DNA of 64,000 nucleotides from SAT2750 sp963581185 (GCA_963581185.1 CAUZOB010000001.1:15737-79736); one strand, 5' to 3'; counted from the first letter of the stretch, positions 25,933 to 35,865 are shown. Notes: generated by a model not told the origin, from the sequence alone. Program-made: numbers and translations.

Positions 25933-27324
25933 ATGGTCAGTGTTTTTCATTTCGGCGCGGTTGGCGATGGCCAGGCAGATGACACCGAGGCCCTGCAGCA
26001 TGCCCTCGACGCTGGCGACGGTGTGCTGGAATTGGACAAGGGAACGTACCGGATTCGTCGTACGCTGGTGATCGACCTGACCAGGCAGGGCTACGGAGCA
26101 GTCCTCGGTCGCGGCGGTACTTCCCGGATTGTGATGGACGGACCGGGCCCGGCAATCGAGATCATTGGCGACCACCAGGGGACGGCGCAGCCCGGGTCCT
26201 ACAAGGATCAGACCTGGGAGAAAGAGCGGTTTCCCACTGTCCAGGATGTGGAGATCCTCGGTCAGCATCCGCAGGCCGTCGGAATCGTGCTCCGTAAGAC
26301 CACCAAGTGCGTGATCTCGCGCGTGCTGGTGCGAGAATGCCTGCATGGAATCCAGCTGGTCGAACGAAACCGGGACTTCATCCTCTCCGACTCCCACCTG
26401 CTCAATAACCATGCGCACGGCCTGTTCTTCGACCGCTGCAACTTGCACCAGATCATTGTGCACGGCAACCATATCAGCTGGAACAAGAAGTCTGGTATCA
26501 AGTCACTTGACGGCGATGTACACAACCTGCAGATCACCGGCAACGACATCGAGTACAACAACAGCCCGGGCCTGGATGAATCGCCGCAGGGCGAACCGAC
26601 CGGTGCCGAGATCTGGTTCGAGGCCACCGCTGGTGTGATCAGCGAGGTCACGATTGCCAGCAACACGATCCAGGCAACGGTTCAGCCCGGCGGTGCCAAC
26701 GTTCGCATCTGGGGCAGCCCGGATGCCAGCCTCGAATCGAACCGCTTGATTGCCATCACCGGCAACGTGCTTGGCAGCCAGTCGCGAGGGATTGAACTGA
26801 AGCATGGCAAGCGGATCACAATCACTGGCAACACGATTTACGACTCGGCTGAGCTCTCGATCGTGATGGAAGATTGTGGTGGTTTTGCAATTGCCGGCAA
26901 CACGCTTGTCTGGCGCAGTGATGCCGATGCACCGCAGAGGGACGGAATCAAGCTGGTGCGGTGCAGTGCCGGTACTTTGACCGGACTGCAGTCCGAGCAT
27001 CTTTGTTACGGGACCCCCGAGCGGGGTGCTGGAGTGACGCTTGAGCAATGCCACGACATAACCATCGGCCACTGCCAGATTCTCGACCCGCAGGTGCGGG
27101 GTATCGAGTTGCTTGACTGTGTTCGCTGCCAGCTCTCGGCCAACTCTATCATCGACCGTCGCGATCCACCCAGCATGCTGCAGGCAATTCGGTTACTCGG
27201 TGACTGCCGCGACAACCTGCTTCACAACAACATGCTAGGCGGCGCAGTGGACCAGGCGATCGTGCTCGCCGACGGTGCAGCGACGGTCAGAGGGAATCTT
27301 GACCTGGATCATCCGGCTGACTGA
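25933..27324 (+). CDS. right-handed parallel beta-helix protein (pectate-lyase-3-like)
   Basis: This 463-aa protein opens VFHFGAVGDGQADDTEALQH, the pectate-lyase superfamily cap, followed by many short parallel beta-helix coils with I-x-x-N-x-I patterns (VHGNHISWNKKSGIKSL, LQITGNDIEYNN, ITGNVLGSQSRGIELKHGKR). ATG 25933 is chosen; TTG 25930 is a neighbouring alternative with slightly better spacing to GGGGAG. No signal peptide is visible, which is unusual for a polysaccharide lyase or epimerase, so it may be cytoplasmic or exported another way. The substrate is unknown. Its last 38 bases overlap the convergent MFS gene. Confidence 0.82.
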   Translation: MVSVFHFGAVGDGQADDTEALQHALDAGDGVLELDKGTYRIRRTLVIDLTRQGYGAVLGRGGTSRIVMDGPGPAIEIIGDHQGTAQPGSYKDQTWEKERFPTVQDVEILGQHPQAVGIVLRKTTKCVISRVLVRECLHGIQLVERNRDFILSDSHLLNNHAHGLFFDRCNLHQIIVHGNHISWNKKSGIKSLDGDVHNLQITGNDIEYNNSPGLDESPQGEPTGAEIWFEATAGVISEVTIASNTIQATVQPGGANVRIWGSPDASLESNRLIAITGNVLGSQSRGIELKHGKRITITGNTIYDSAELSIVMEDCGGFAIAGNTLVWRSDADAPQRDGIKLVRCSAGTLTGLQSEHLCYGTPERGAGVTLEQCHDITIGHCQILDPQVRGIELLDCVRCQLSANSIIDRRDPPSMLQAIRLLGDCRDNLLHNNMLGGAVDQAIVLADGAATVRGNLDLDHPAD

Positions 27325-28492
27325 GGTCATCCGTGAGGCTCTCTTCGATGGCGGGTAATGCCAGGCAGACGATGCTGCAGGCGACGCAGGCGGCCGCGAA
27401 TACCCAGAACACCTGGTCCAGCATCTTGTTGTTTTGGTAGAGACGAATCAGGCCAGCCACCAGGATCGAGGCCACACCCCAGCTGGCTCCCATCGTCAGG
27501 GAACTGGCAATCCGAGGCCCGCGCGGTATCAGCCGCTGTGCATAGCTAATGAAGACCGGCATGGCGATGCCCAGCAGCAGGCCTGCCAACAGGCAGAGGA
27601 CGATCTTGCCGGCGTAGCTTGCGGGTCCAACCAGCACCACGAAGGGAGTGGCCAGCAGAGTCGGCAGCCAGAGCATGGTACGCTCCCAGCGCGAGCTGGC
27701 TACCAGGGCACAGATAATTGCGCCGGCACCGATCCCTGCCATGAAGGACGATTGCACCGGTCCGATTTCATCCGTCGTGAGTCCCTCGGCTTCCAGCAGG
27801 TAGGCCAGCGTGAGCGGAATTCCCAGCGCCGGGATGATACGCAGCACTCCGCCGGCGAACAGCTTCAGCATGATCATGCCGCGTCCGGCAAAAATATCAC
27901 GTATGCGAGGCGGGGTCTGCGATCCAGACTGCAAGGGAAACTGTCGTCCCTGGATGCCGAGTGCCACGATCAGCATCGCCGGCAGCGCCCAGACCAGGTG
28001 CCAGGCCAGGGTGGTGATGCCATCATAGGCAACCAGCTCGCCGGCATAGGTCGGCCCGACTGCCTGGCCGAGGTATCCACAGAGCGCAAAAATGGCCATC
28101 GCCCGACTGCGATTGTGAGGCAGCAGCGATCCTGCAGTGGCCGCTGCCTCAGGGTGAAAAGCGGCGATCCCCAGGCCGGCAATGAACAGAATCAGGCACA
28201 TCAACCAGGTGGAGTGGATCCAGCCCAGCAATGCCAGACAGACAATCGAGACTACCGGACCAAACCAGATCAGCCAGCGACATCGGACACGATCACCGAG
28301 ATAGCCGAAGAGGATCTGGGCGAATGAATTCGTGGTGATCCAGCAGAGGTAGCCGATCGCCAGGAAGTCGCCACGGGCCATGCCCAGCTGGTCTTCCAAA
28401 TTGGGCCAGATCGGATTCACTGTGGAAGCGATCGTATCGACTACGAAATGCCCAAAGGCCAGTATGGCCAGCATCAGCGAGGCGTGTTTCAT
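27287..28492 (-). CDS. MFS transporter, fosmidomycin-resistance-like
   Basis: This 401-aa protein has about 12 membrane helices. The N-terminal half has GHFVVDTIASTVNPIWPNL, QILFGYLGDRVRCRW (the MFS G-x-x-x-D-R-x-x loop between TM2 and TM3) and PEAAATAGSLLPHNRSRAMA. The overall pattern resembles Fsr-type drug/sugar exporters. The substrate cannot be read. The 3' end overlaps the convergent beta-helix gene by 38 bases, and the 5' end faces the mannonate dehydratase-like gene across a 120-base divergent gap, which may hold shared regulation. Confidence 0.85.
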   Translation of the reverse strand: MKHASLMLAILAFGHFVVDTIASTVNPIWPNLEDQLGMARGDFLAIGYLCWITTNSFAQILFGYLGDRVRCRWLIWFGPVVSIVCLALLGWIHSTWLMCLILFIAGLGIAAFHPEAAATAGSLLPHNRSRAMAIFALCGYLGQAVGPTYAGELVAYDGITTLAWHLVWALPAMLIVALGIQGRQFPLQSGSQTPPRIRDIFAGRGMIMLKLFAGGVLRIIPALGIPLTLAYLLEAEGLTTDEIGPVQSSFMAGIGAGAIICALVASSRWERTMLWLPTLLATPFVVLVGPASYAGKIVLCLLAGLLLGIAMPVFISYAQRLIPRGPRIASSLTMGASWGVASILVAGLIRLYQNNKMLDQVFWVFAAACVACSIVCLALPAIEESLTDDLSQPDDPGQDSL

Positions 28493-28612
28493 CAGTAAGC
28501 TTTAGGGCGGGCAGCTAGTCGCCAATCGTGACGGGGATCATAATCGGGAGCAGCCAAAACAGACGGCGGTGATCCACAGAGTGCACGGCATCATAACCAA
28601 GAGTACCTGATC

Positions 28613-29581
28613 ATGCGACTGACATCCGTCCTCACTCCGATGTCCGATCAGAATCTGGCGTTAGCAGCCCAGCTGGGCGTGAGCCAGGTGACAATTCGAA
28701 ACCTGGGGCTGGAACTGGAAGCCTGGCAGGCAGCCGCCGAGCGAGTGGCCAGCTTCGGACTCCAGCTTGGTGTGGTCGAGGATGCACTGGAAACCGAGGC
28801 CGTGATCATGGGCCAGCCAGGCCGTGATGACGAGATCGAGGGTATCCTCAAGCTGCTGGAAATCATGTCCGAGGTCCAGCTGCCGATCCTCTGCTACAAC
28901 TTCATGGCGGGTACCGACTGGGTCCGCACCTCTGTCGATGTACCGGAACGTGGCGGTGCCCGGGTGACCGGATTTGAGCTTTCCGAAATTGACCAGGCCG
29001 TCTCGCTGGATAATGCCTCTCGTCAGCTGGAACACAGTGAGATCTCGGCCGATCAGCTGTGGGAAAACCTGGCTTACTTTCTTGAGCGTGTCATTCCCAG
29101 GGCCGAGCAGCTGGGGATCGCCCTGGCCATGCATCCGGATGACCCGCCGCTGGATGTCTTCATGGGGCGGGCACGAATCATGAACAGCCTGGCGAACTTT
29201 CAGCGGCTGGTGGAGCTGGTTCCCAGTCCCAGTAACGGCATCTGTTTCTGCCAGGGTTCGTTTGCTGAGATCGGAGTCGATATCCCGGCTGCCATCAAGC
29301 AACTAGGGCCACACATTCGCTATGTCCACTTTCGCGATATCCGTGGAACCAGGGAGTCGTTTGTGGAGACTTTTCACGACAATGGCCCGACCGATATGCT
29401 GGCCGCCATGCAGGCTTACAAGGAGGTTGGTTTTGAGGGGCCAATTCGGCCCGACCATGTTCCACAGCTGTGTGGAGAAGATGACGGCGAGCCAGGCTAT
29501 ACAATGCTCGGCCGGCTGTTCGCTTTTGGCTACATGCGCGGCTTGCTGGAAGCTGTAGGGGCATCTGACTCCAGCAGATAG
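28613..29581 (+). CDS. mannonate dehydratase-like TIM-barrel enzyme
   Basis: This 322-aa protein resembles UxuA: LPILCYNFMAGTDWVRTS, ALAMHPDDPPLDVFMGRARI, the NGICFCQGSFAEIG segment, IRYVHFRDIRGTRESFVETF and IRPDHVPQLCGE. In this family the His/Cys/His/Asp ligands bind Mn or Fe and D-mannonate is dehydrated to 2-keto-3-deoxygluconate. At 322 aa it is shorter than E. coli UxuA (about 394 aa), and the N-terminal barrel strands differ, so another sugar acid or an isomerase activity remains possible. It is cytoplasmic. It is divergent from the MFS gene at 28492, which could carry its substrate. Confidence 0.8.
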   Translation: MRLTSVLTPMSDQNLALAAQLGVSQVTIRNLGLELEAWQAAAERVASFGLQLGVVEDALETEAVIMGQPGRDDEIEGILKLLEIMSEVQLPILCYNFMAGTDWVRTSVDVPERGGARVTGFELSEIDQAVSLDNASRQLEHSEISADQLWENLAYFLERVIPRAEQLGIALAMHPDDPPLDVFMGRARIMNSLANFQRLVELVPSPSNGICFCQGSFAEIGVDIPAAIKQLGPHIRYVHFRDIRGTRESFVETFHDNGPTDMLAAMQAYKEVGFEGPIRPDHVPQLCGEDDGEPGYTMLGRLFAFGYMRGLLEAVGASDSSR

Positions 29582-29626
29582 CTAGAGCACGATTGCTGTT
29601 GGAACGCACGAGGTTGCAGCGCCGGG

Positions 29627-30874
29627 TTACTGCAGCGGCTCAAGTTCCGCCGGCGCTTCGGCAGGCGGCGCAACTTGTTTCTCTTCCAGCAGCTTCTTGT
29701 CACGGATCAGCGCGACCAGCTGTTCGGTCACGACCACCAGCCCGGCCGGTTCGAAATGGATACCGTCCTGCATGAACAGGGGAGTTGATTTATCCAGCAC
29801 GACCAGCGTGCTGGCCAGGTCCAGCAACTCGTGCGCACCCTCTGTGGCGACGTCCCTGGTCAACTGAGCATACTCCTGGTGACGCCTGATGGCCGACGGT
29901 TTATCCGGTACAAAGTGCCGCTCGACCAGGTAATCCGGCACACCAGATTTCTCATGCGACGAAGGGCCGGTGATCAGCACCAGCGGTACTCCCTGGGTCC
30001 GGCAGAGCTTGCCGATCGTGGCCATGTTCTGGCGGTAGTCACTCGGCGGCACGCGCATCTTATCGGTAGGCATGTTGCCGGTGGAGGAGAATAGCTGGCT
30101 AATCAGATACCGTGCGCCCTGCCAGAGGCGACAGTTGTTATAGGCGGATGCCAGCAGGCTGTTACTGCCACTGCTGGCTGGATCGATCTTCTTCTGGGCG
30201 TCGGTGGAGCCGTAGGCTTGCCAGTGGTCATTCCAGCCGAACCAGGCGACCACCAGGTCTGGTTCCAGTTGCTCGAGGTATTTCTCAGCCAGCACGCGGC
30301 CCTGGTGTGAAGAATAGCCAGCGGCAGCCAGCATCACGCAATCCACCTGCTCGTCGCCCTGTTGGTTGAGGCTGGCTTCGACAAACTGGTGAAATCCCTG
30401 CTCGGTGCAGGAGTCGCCGAGGAACACGATTCGACGCACCCGGGCTGGCTTGGGTGTGATCGGCTCATCGTCCTGGAACCCGTACGAGTTGATACCGGCC
30501 TGGCCTTCAGGGTAAACCCAGAAGAGGTCCTTATCGGGTGCCAGGGTGATGAATGTATCGGGCCGAGGATATCCGAACTCAATTCCCGACTGGTAGCGAA
30601 AACCTGTTACCCGCAGCGACAGCTCGGGCACAATCACCAGCATATTGAGGATGGCAAGTAGCAGGACCCAGCGGTAGGGCATGCTCAAGCGGGCCAGCCG
30701 CGTAGTCAGCCAGCCCAGCACGGGGATAGCCAGGGCAGCTCCGCCGGCCACCAGCGCCCATCGCGATCCGCCGGTACGTTGCCAGAGGATGACCAGCGCC
30801 AGCAGGCTGGTGGCTGCCAGCGAGATGCCCAGCAGGGCTTTTACGAACCATTCGTCTCGTCGCCGCAAGTCCAT
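29627..30874 (-). CDS. membrane-anchored SGNH/GDSL-type hydrolase
   Basis: This 415-aa protein has three N-terminal membrane helices (LLGISLAATSLLALVILW, WALVAGGAALAIPVLGWL, WVLLLAILNMLVIVPELSL), then an extracytoplasmic SGNH hydrolase domain. The nucleophile is Ser155 in IVFLGDSCTEQGFH, block III is WFGWNDHW, and the catalytic Asp/His pair lies in DGIHFEPAG near 375. SGNH enzymes are esterases or O-acetyl-transfer/removal enzymes acting on lipids or glycans. The C-terminal tail is Pro/Glu-rich. It is divergent from the MFS gene at 31025. Confidence 0.8.
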   Translation of the reverse strand: MDLRRRDEWFVKALLGISLAATSLLALVILWQRTGGSRWALVAGGAALAIPVLGWLTTRLARLSMPYRWVLLLAILNMLVIVPELSLRVTGFRYQSGIEFGYPRPDTFITLAPDKDLFWVYPEGQAGINSYGFQDDEPITPKPARVRRIVFLGDSCTEQGFHQFVEASLNQQGDEQVDCVMLAAAGYSSHQGRVLAEKYLEQLEPDLVVAWFGWNDHWQAYGSTDAQKKIDPASSGSNSLLASAYNNCRLWQGARYLISQLFSSTGNMPTDKMRVPPSDYRQNMATIGKLCRTQGVPLVLITGPSSHEKSGVPDYLVERHFVPDKPSAIRRHQEYAQLTRDVATEGAHELLDLASTLVVLDKSTPLFMQDGIHFEPAGLVVVTEQLVALIRDKKLLEEKQVAPPAEAPAELEPLQ

Positions 30875-31024
30875 GATGATCAGATCTTACACGCTGGGCC
30901 GACAATCGTCTTTAGCGATTGGTTTGCAGCGGGCATGCATGGACAGTCCCCGATCTCTGCTTATACTCAGTTCTTTCCGGTCCGAGAGGTCAAATTTCCC
31001 TCGGGTCCCCCCTGCCGACCGATC

Positions 31025-32317
31025 ATGGGATCGGCATCTGTCCTGCCAGGTTCGCTGATTGTGATTAATAACGAGGAGCTTCCCGGGCGGCTCTACGATC
31101 GCACGTTCTTGATTGCCGTCCTCAGCCAGATGGGCTTTGTGCTGGGCAATACGCTGATGACCCATTACGGTCGATGGATCGAATACCTGGGAGGCGATGC
31201 TGCTCAGGTTGGTTGGGTGATGGGACTGGGTGCCGCCTCGGCGGTCATCTGCCGACCCTGGCTGGGTCAGCTCATTAACCGATTGGGTCCACGTACGACC
31301 TGGGCTATTGGCTATGTCCTGTTTGCCATCGGGGTCGTCCCCAACATGCTGATTTCCGATGGCTTGCTGGATCAGGGAATGGGGATTTCCCTCTACCTGT
31401 TTCGTGCCTGCATGGCACTTGGTGCTGCCTTTGTCTTCACCAGCAGCCTGACCTATGTCACTCACCTGGCGCCGCGCCACCGACGCACCGAGGTGATCGG
31501 CATTCTCGGAATTGCCGGCTTCGTCGGCATGATGATCGGCCCCTTTGTTGGCGACATGTTGCTGGACAGGCCGGATCGGGACCGTGGCGACTTTGCGATC
31601 CTGTTCCTGGCTGCTGGCAGTGCGGTTGTGATTCCGCTGCTGTTGCTTCTGTTTCTACCAAGGCCGGAAAAGACCCGCGTCGAACAGAGCGGTGGGTTGG
31701 TCCAGTTCGTTCGCTTGTGCCGACGCTACTGGCCCGGCCCGGTCGTACTGGTCTGCCTGGCTTTCGGTTTCTGCATGACCGTACCCTTTGTCTTCCTGCC
31801 AACGTTTGTTGACCAGCGCGGGATCACATTGGGGAGCTGGTCGACGATCGGTGTCTTCTTCTGGGTCTACTCGTGCTGGGGAATTTTTCTGCGAGTCGTC
31901 TTTCGACGCTTGCCTGAGCGAATCGGTCGCCACAATGTGCTTTACGCCGGCCTGACAGCGATGGTGCTGGCAATGCTGATGTACTACCGGATTGATCCGG
32001 AACGACCCTGGACATTTCTGCTGGCTGCCTGGATGGGCGGTACCGGACACGGGCTGCTCTTTCACACAGCGGTCTCTTTGACCATTGACGCCTTTCCCTC
32101 CGAAGTCCGCGGTACGGGAACGGCCCTGGCAACCATGTTCATCGACCTCGGTATGGTGGGCGGACCACCGGTGCTGGGCATCATTGCCAAGCGAACGGGT
32201 TACCAGGAGATGTTCCTCGTGATCGGAGCTGTGGTGGCCGTGATTGGCATCTTCTACGCCTGCTGGCGGAGATTCGGTCGCCATCACGATCGTTCGGTGT
32301 CCCCGTCCAATGGGTAA
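31025..32317 (+). CDS. MFS transporter
   Basis: This protein of about 430 aa has 12 predicted helices (LYDRTFLIAVLSQMGFVLG, AAQVGWVMGLGAASAVICRP, FLAAGSAVVIPLLLLLFLPR). It looks like a quinolone/arabinose-type MFS permease, with RPWLGQLINRLGPR as the TM2-TM3 loop. The open frame extends upstream to 30779, but that part overlaps the divergent SGNH gene and is not protein-like. ATG 31025 is chosen, and GTG 31061 is an alternative. Neither has a strong ribosome binding site. The 3' end overlaps the convergent M81 gene by 34 bases. Substrate unknown. Confidence 0.82.
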   Translation: MGSASVLPGSLIVINNEELPGRLYDRTFLIAVLSQMGFVLGNTLMTHYGRWIEYLGGDAAQVGWVMGLGAASAVICRPWLGQLINRLGPRTTWAIGYVLFAIGVVPNMLISDGLLDQGMGISLYLFRACMALGAAFVFTSSLTYVTHLAPRHRRTEVIGILGIAGFVGMMIGPFVGDMLLDRPDRDRGDFAILFLAAGSAVVIPLLLLLFLPRPEKTRVEQSGGLVQFVRLCRRYWPGPVVLVCLAFGFCMTVPFVFLPTFVDQRGITLGSWSTIGVFFWVYSCWGIFLRVVFRRLPERIGRHNVLYAGLTAMVLAMLMYYRIDPERPWTFLLAAWMGGTGHGLLFHTAVSLTIDAFPSEVRGTGTALATMFIDLGMVGGPPVLGIIAKRTGYQEMFLVIGAVVAVIGIFYACWRRFGRHHDRSVSPSNG

Positions 32318-33774
32318 ACCGGTCGCCGCAGCTTGTGGTACTCAAAGCAGCTGAAGTCGGGTCGGTGAATACCTGGCGTGTCGCCATCGACGATCAGGCT
32401 GGCCAGTGGTCCAATGTCGGCACGAAAATGTACCGCACTCTTGAGTACCAACAGTTGCAGCGCTGTCGGATCGATGTCGACCGTTTCCAGCATGGCGCGG
32501 TCGATCAACTGGCGCCGCAGGCTGGTGGTCAGAACCTCCACTCCACCGATCCTCAGTAGCGCGGTGTTTCCAAGCGTGTCGGCAAGTCCCTGGGCCATCG
32601 CTCCATGGAAGCGGAAATCACCGTCGCTTAAACGCAGCACCTCGGCCCTCAGCTGTAATGGCTGACCGTGCCGGTCGTCGGTCTTGCCACCAAGCGTCAC
32701 GTCGATCGTTGCTCCCTCGCCTGCCTCGACCGCTTGCTGGACCGTTTCCGGATCGAACAGGCACCCCACCACGGCCGATGGACAATCGGCTTTGATGAGA
32801 GCTGCCAGGGCCACGGTGCCGTCGCAGGGAGCACCGCCGCCGGGGTTATCTGAACCGTCGGCAAAGATCACCAGCCCCTCCTGCTGCTGGCTCAGTTGAA
32901 TTGCTCGCTCAATCGTAGTCAGCTGTGGTTGCAGGTTATCTCGCGCCTGCCAGAGTATCGTTGCCAGCCGCTCGACAGCCTCCTCGGCCTGCTGAAGATC
33001 GCCATCCGCAGTTGCCAGCACGGTTACTCCCATGTCGCGAATGTCGGCAAAGGGAAAGCCCATCGCGATCGTGGCGGTCAGTATTCCCGCTTCCGCTTCG
33101 AGTGCATGCAATTGAGCGACGATGTCCTGCATCGGCTGGCGCAGCGTGCACTGCATGGGGGGCATTGTCAGCAGTGGCAACTGGCGATAGGCCTGCTGAG
33201 GTTGCACCTCGCCTCGCACGATCCGGCTGATCAGCTCGGCAGCTTCCTCCCCTCGCTCCCGCATGTCGACGTGGGGGTAAGTGTCATAGCCAATAATAAC
33301 GGTCGCCCGTTCGGCCAGCGCAGGGGAGATATTGGCGTGCAGGTCGAGTGTCACCACGATGGGAATATCGTCGGGCACCAGTTCACGCACACGCCGTACA
33401 ATCTCAGCTTCGGCGTCCTCGTATTCTTCTGTCACCATGGCACCATGCAGGTCCAGCAGGATTCCATCGGCTGGCAGCTCGGCAGCGATCCGCGATGTCA
33501 ACAGCTCACAGAGCTGGTCAAAAGTCTGCCTGGCAACCATGCCGGACGGATAGGCACGGGTATTGAGCACCGGGACGAGTTCAAAGCCCACTCGCTCGGC
33601 GGCTGCAAGATAACCGCCGTGGATCGTGCCGGTATCGCTGTATCGCTCGATCACCGTGTCGTGACCAGCGAGTTGATCGCCAGCGTGACTGTCGCGGATG
33701 AAGTCGGCGAGCGTCGTCATGCCCTCGGCAAAAGTGTTGGTCTCGTGTTGAATGCCGCCACTGATTATTCGCAT
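32284..33774 (-). CDS. M81 family metallopeptidase (MlrC-like)
   Basis: This 496-aa protein begins MRIISGGIQHETNTFAEG, a typical start of the MlrC family. Metal-ligand-type motifs are LLDLHGAMVTEEYEDAEAE near 110, VVTLDLHANISP near 145 and YDTYPHVDMRERG. The C-terminal domain has SDNPGGGAPCDGTVALAALI and a final VVLKS-like HFRADIGPLASLIVDGDTPG. MlrC of microcystin degraders hydrolyses the last linear peptide intermediates; the many homologs in other bacteria are of unknown substrate. There is no signal peptide. No microcystin-related neighbours are present, so the name describes family only. Confidence 0.88.
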   Translation of the reverse strand: MRIISGGIQHETNTFAEGMTTLADFIRDSHAGDQLAGHDTVIERYSDTGTIHGGYLAAAERVGFELVPVLNTRAYPSGMVARQTFDQLCELLTSRIAAELPADGILLDLHGAMVTEEYEDAEAEIVRRVRELVPDDIPIVVTLDLHANISPALAERATVIIGYDTYPHVDMRERGEEAAELISRIVRGEVQPQQAYRQLPLLTMPPMQCTLRQPMQDIVAQLHALEAEAGILTATIAMGFPFADIRDMGVTVLATADGDLQQAEEAVERLATILWQARDNLQPQLTTIERAIQLSQQQEGLVIFADGSDNPGGGAPCDGTVALAALIKADCPSAVVGCLFDPETVQQAVEAGEGATIDVTLGGKTDDRHGQPLQLRAEVLRLSDGDFRFHGAMAQGLADTLGNTALLRIGGVEVLTTSLRRQLIDRAMLETVDIDPTALQLLVLKSAVHFRADIGPLASLIVDGDTPGIHRPDFSCFEYHKLRRPVYPLDGDTERS

Positions 33775-33958
33775 CGATTCACCTGCTCCTGATTCTAGTC
33801 CGGCCTGCCGGGAGTTTGTGTCAGAGGGAAGTGCTACAGTACAATGTCGCCCGCCGATCGTCAGGTCCTGAGAATTGTGACCGATCAGGATTCAATCTTC
33901 CAGTTGTGGCTGGACCTGGTACCGGTCGGAAGCCCCAAGCCTGGATCACGTGGTCGCG

Positions 33959-34591
33959 ATGGCCAAGCTGTACTTTTATTACTCCGCGATGAATGCCGGC
34001 AAGTCAACGACCTTGCTGCAGTCTAGCTATAACTATCGCGAACGCGGTATGCGCACAATCGTGCTGGTTCCGGACCTGGACACGCGAGAAGATTCGACCA
34101 GGGTGACATCCCGGATCGGCCTCTCGACTCCCGCTACCACATTCCACCTTGCCGATGACCTGTTCCAGATTGTCGAGCAGCAGCACAATGACCAGCCACT
34201 CGATTGCGTACTGGTTGATGAAGCACAGTTTCTGACCCGCCCGCAAGTACTCCAGCTCTCCGACCTGGTGGATCGACTGGATATACCGGTGCTGGCTTAC
34301 GGCCTGCGAACAGATTTCCAAGGAAAGCTTTTTGAGGGAAGTGAACAATTGCTGGCTTGGGCCGATAACCTGGTGGAAATCAAGACGATCTGTCACTGCG
34401 GCCGCAAGGCGACGATGGTCCTGCGCACCGACAGTGAAGGCCAGGTGATCAAGGAAGGTGCCCAGATCCGGATCGGGGGCAATGAACTTTATGTCTCGGT
34501 CTGCCGCCGGCACTTCAAGGAAGGCATGGCCCAGCGAAGAACTGATGAACTGCAATTCGAGGATTTTGAGAGCGTGGAGGAACCAACATGA
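33959..34591 (+). CDS. tdk: thymidine kinase (type II)
   Basis: This 210-aa protein starts at ATG 33959 (MAKLYFYYSAMNAGKSTTLL), almost identical in form to E. coli Tdk; an in-frame GTG three codons upstream is rejected. The P-loop is SAMNAGKST, the Walker B/DEAQFL motif lies in CVLVDEAQFL, the lasso/substrate loop is YGLRTDFQGKLFEGS, and the structural zinc site is formed by CHCGRKA and CRRHF. It phosphorylates thymidine to dTMP in the salvage pathway. Its stop overlaps the ATG of the PQQ-like protein gene (34588-34591), giving coupled translation although the functions look unrelated. Confidence 0.96.
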   Translation: MAKLYFYYSAMNAGKSTTLLQSSYNYRERGMRTIVLVPDLDTREDSTRVTSRIGLSTPATTFHLADDLFQIVEQQHNDQPLDCVLVDEAQFLTRPQVLQLSDLVDRLDIPVLAYGLRTDFQGKLFEGSEQLLAWADNLVEIKTICHCGRKATMVLRTDSEGQVIKEGAQIRIGGNELYVSVCRRHFKEGMAQRRTDELQFEDFESVEEPT

Positions 34592-35865
34592 CGAACGCAG
34601 GACTTTGGCGAGGGATCCCTGGATTGTGCCTGGCATTACTGCTCTGTAGCTCTGCTGACGCTCTGCTGGCGGCAGAACCGGCCGGCAGCTGGCCCCAGTT
34701 CCTGGGACCGACACGGAATGGCATCTCCAGCGAGACTGGCTTGATCGATAGCTGGCCGGCGGGTGGACTCAAACAGGCCTGGCGGGTCAAGGGAGGCGTG
34801 GGGATGTCCGGCATCGCCGTGGCCGATGGAAAAGCGATCACGATGGTCCAGCGTGATGGCCGCCAACTGGTCATTGCGCTCGACGCTGGAAACGGAAAGT
34901 TGCTCTGGCAGACTGCTGTGGGGGCCGCTTTTCAGAATCCCATGGGACATGGCCCGCGGGCGACACCAACGATCGCCGCCGGACTGGTCCATGTTTTCAC
35001 CGGGGATGGGCATACCGCCACGCTGGCATTGGCCGATGGCACGCTCCAGTGGCAGCATGACAGTCTCAAGGGACTCGGCGGACGTGTGGCCGATTACGGT
35101 ATGGTCTGCTCGCCGCTGGTGGATGGCAACAACGTGATTGTGACCGTTGGAGCCCAGGCCGGTACGGTGGTCGCCTACGATACGAAAACCGGTAAGCCTC
35201 AATGGTCCTCGGGCCAGGGGGATTCGGCAGGCTACTCGTCGCCGGTTGTTATCAAGCTGGCTGGCAAGCGGCAACTGGTGACGTTCAATGGCCAGGCCCT
35301 GATCGGTACCGATCCGGCCAATGGGAACCTGCTCTGGCGATACGAGTACAAGACCGACTACGACTGCAATATCATGACCCCACTGTCGGTCAAAGGGCAG
35401 GTCTTTATCTCCGCGGGTGAAAACCATGGCAGCACTTTGCTGTCGGTGGTAGAGGAGAATGGCAAGTACCAGCTGAAGGAGACCTGGGAATCGCTCGGCG
35501 TCCAGAGCGTGTTGCGCTGCGAATGGCAGACGCCAATCCAGCTGGGCGGCTATCTTTACGGCTTTGATAACGTCGGCGGAGCTGGTCCGATATCCCACCT
35601 CACTTGTATTGAAGCTGCCACCGGCCGTCGCGTCTGGCAGCAGACGCGGTTCGGGAAAGGCAACATGATCGCTGCCGATGGCAAGCTGATCATGACAACG
35701 CTTAAAGGGGAACTGGTAATCGTCAAGGCGAGCCACCAGGGGTTTGAAGAGCTGGGTCGCCAGCAGGCACTGGATCGAACCCGTCAGGCTCCCAGCCTGG
35801 CCGGCGGACTGCTGTATGTCCGTGATGACCAGGAGATCGCCTGCTTCGATCTCCGCAAACAGTAA
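34588..35865 (+). CDS. PQQ-like beta-propeller secreted protein (BamB-like fold)
   Basis: This 425-aa protein has a signal peptide (LCLALLLCSSADALLAAEPA). It opens SWPQFLGPTRNGISSETGLI, the usual start of planctomycete pyrrolo-quinoline-quinone-repeat proteins, then repeated blades (GNGKLLWQTAV, VVAYDTKTGKPQWSSGQGD, NGNLLWRYEYKTDYDC). There is no dehydrogenase domain. It may bind PQQ or act as a protein-binding scaffold. It overlaps tdk at the 5' end and is followed 40 bases later by the SDR gene. Confidence 0.85.
   Translation: MTNAGLWRGIPGLCLALLLCSSADALLAAEPAGSWPQFLGPTRNGISSETGLIDSWPAGGLKQAWRVKGGVGMSGIAVADGKAITMVQRDGRQLVIALDAGNGKLLWQTAVGAAFQNPMGHGPRATPTIAAGLVHVFTGDGHTATLALADGTLQWQHDSLKGLGGRVADYGMVCSPLVDGNNVIVTVGAQAGTVVAYDTKTGKPQWSSGQGDSAGYSSPVVIKLAGKRQLVTFNGQALIGTDPANGNLLWRYEYKTDYDCNIMTPLSVKGQVFISAGENHGSTLLSVVEENGKYQLKETWESLGVQSVLRCEWQTPIQLGGYLYGFDNVGGAGPISHLTCIEAATGRRVWQQTRFGKGNMIAADGKLIMTTLKGELVIVKASHQGFEELGRQQALDRTRQAPSLAGGLLYVRDDQEIACFDLRKQ

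Noticed and set aside
27434..28327. 297-aa open frame on the plus strand
   Set aside because: Antisense to the MFS transporter gene, and its Gln/Gly/Arg-rich translation is typical of a shadow frame in this GC range.
30779..31024. Longer N-terminus for the MFS gene at 31025
   Set aside because: This stretch overlaps the 5' end of the divergent SGNH gene and its translation lacks membrane or leader character.
34636..35736. 366-aa open frame on the minus strand
   Set aside because: Antisense to the PQQ-like propeller gene with its signal peptide and blade repeats.
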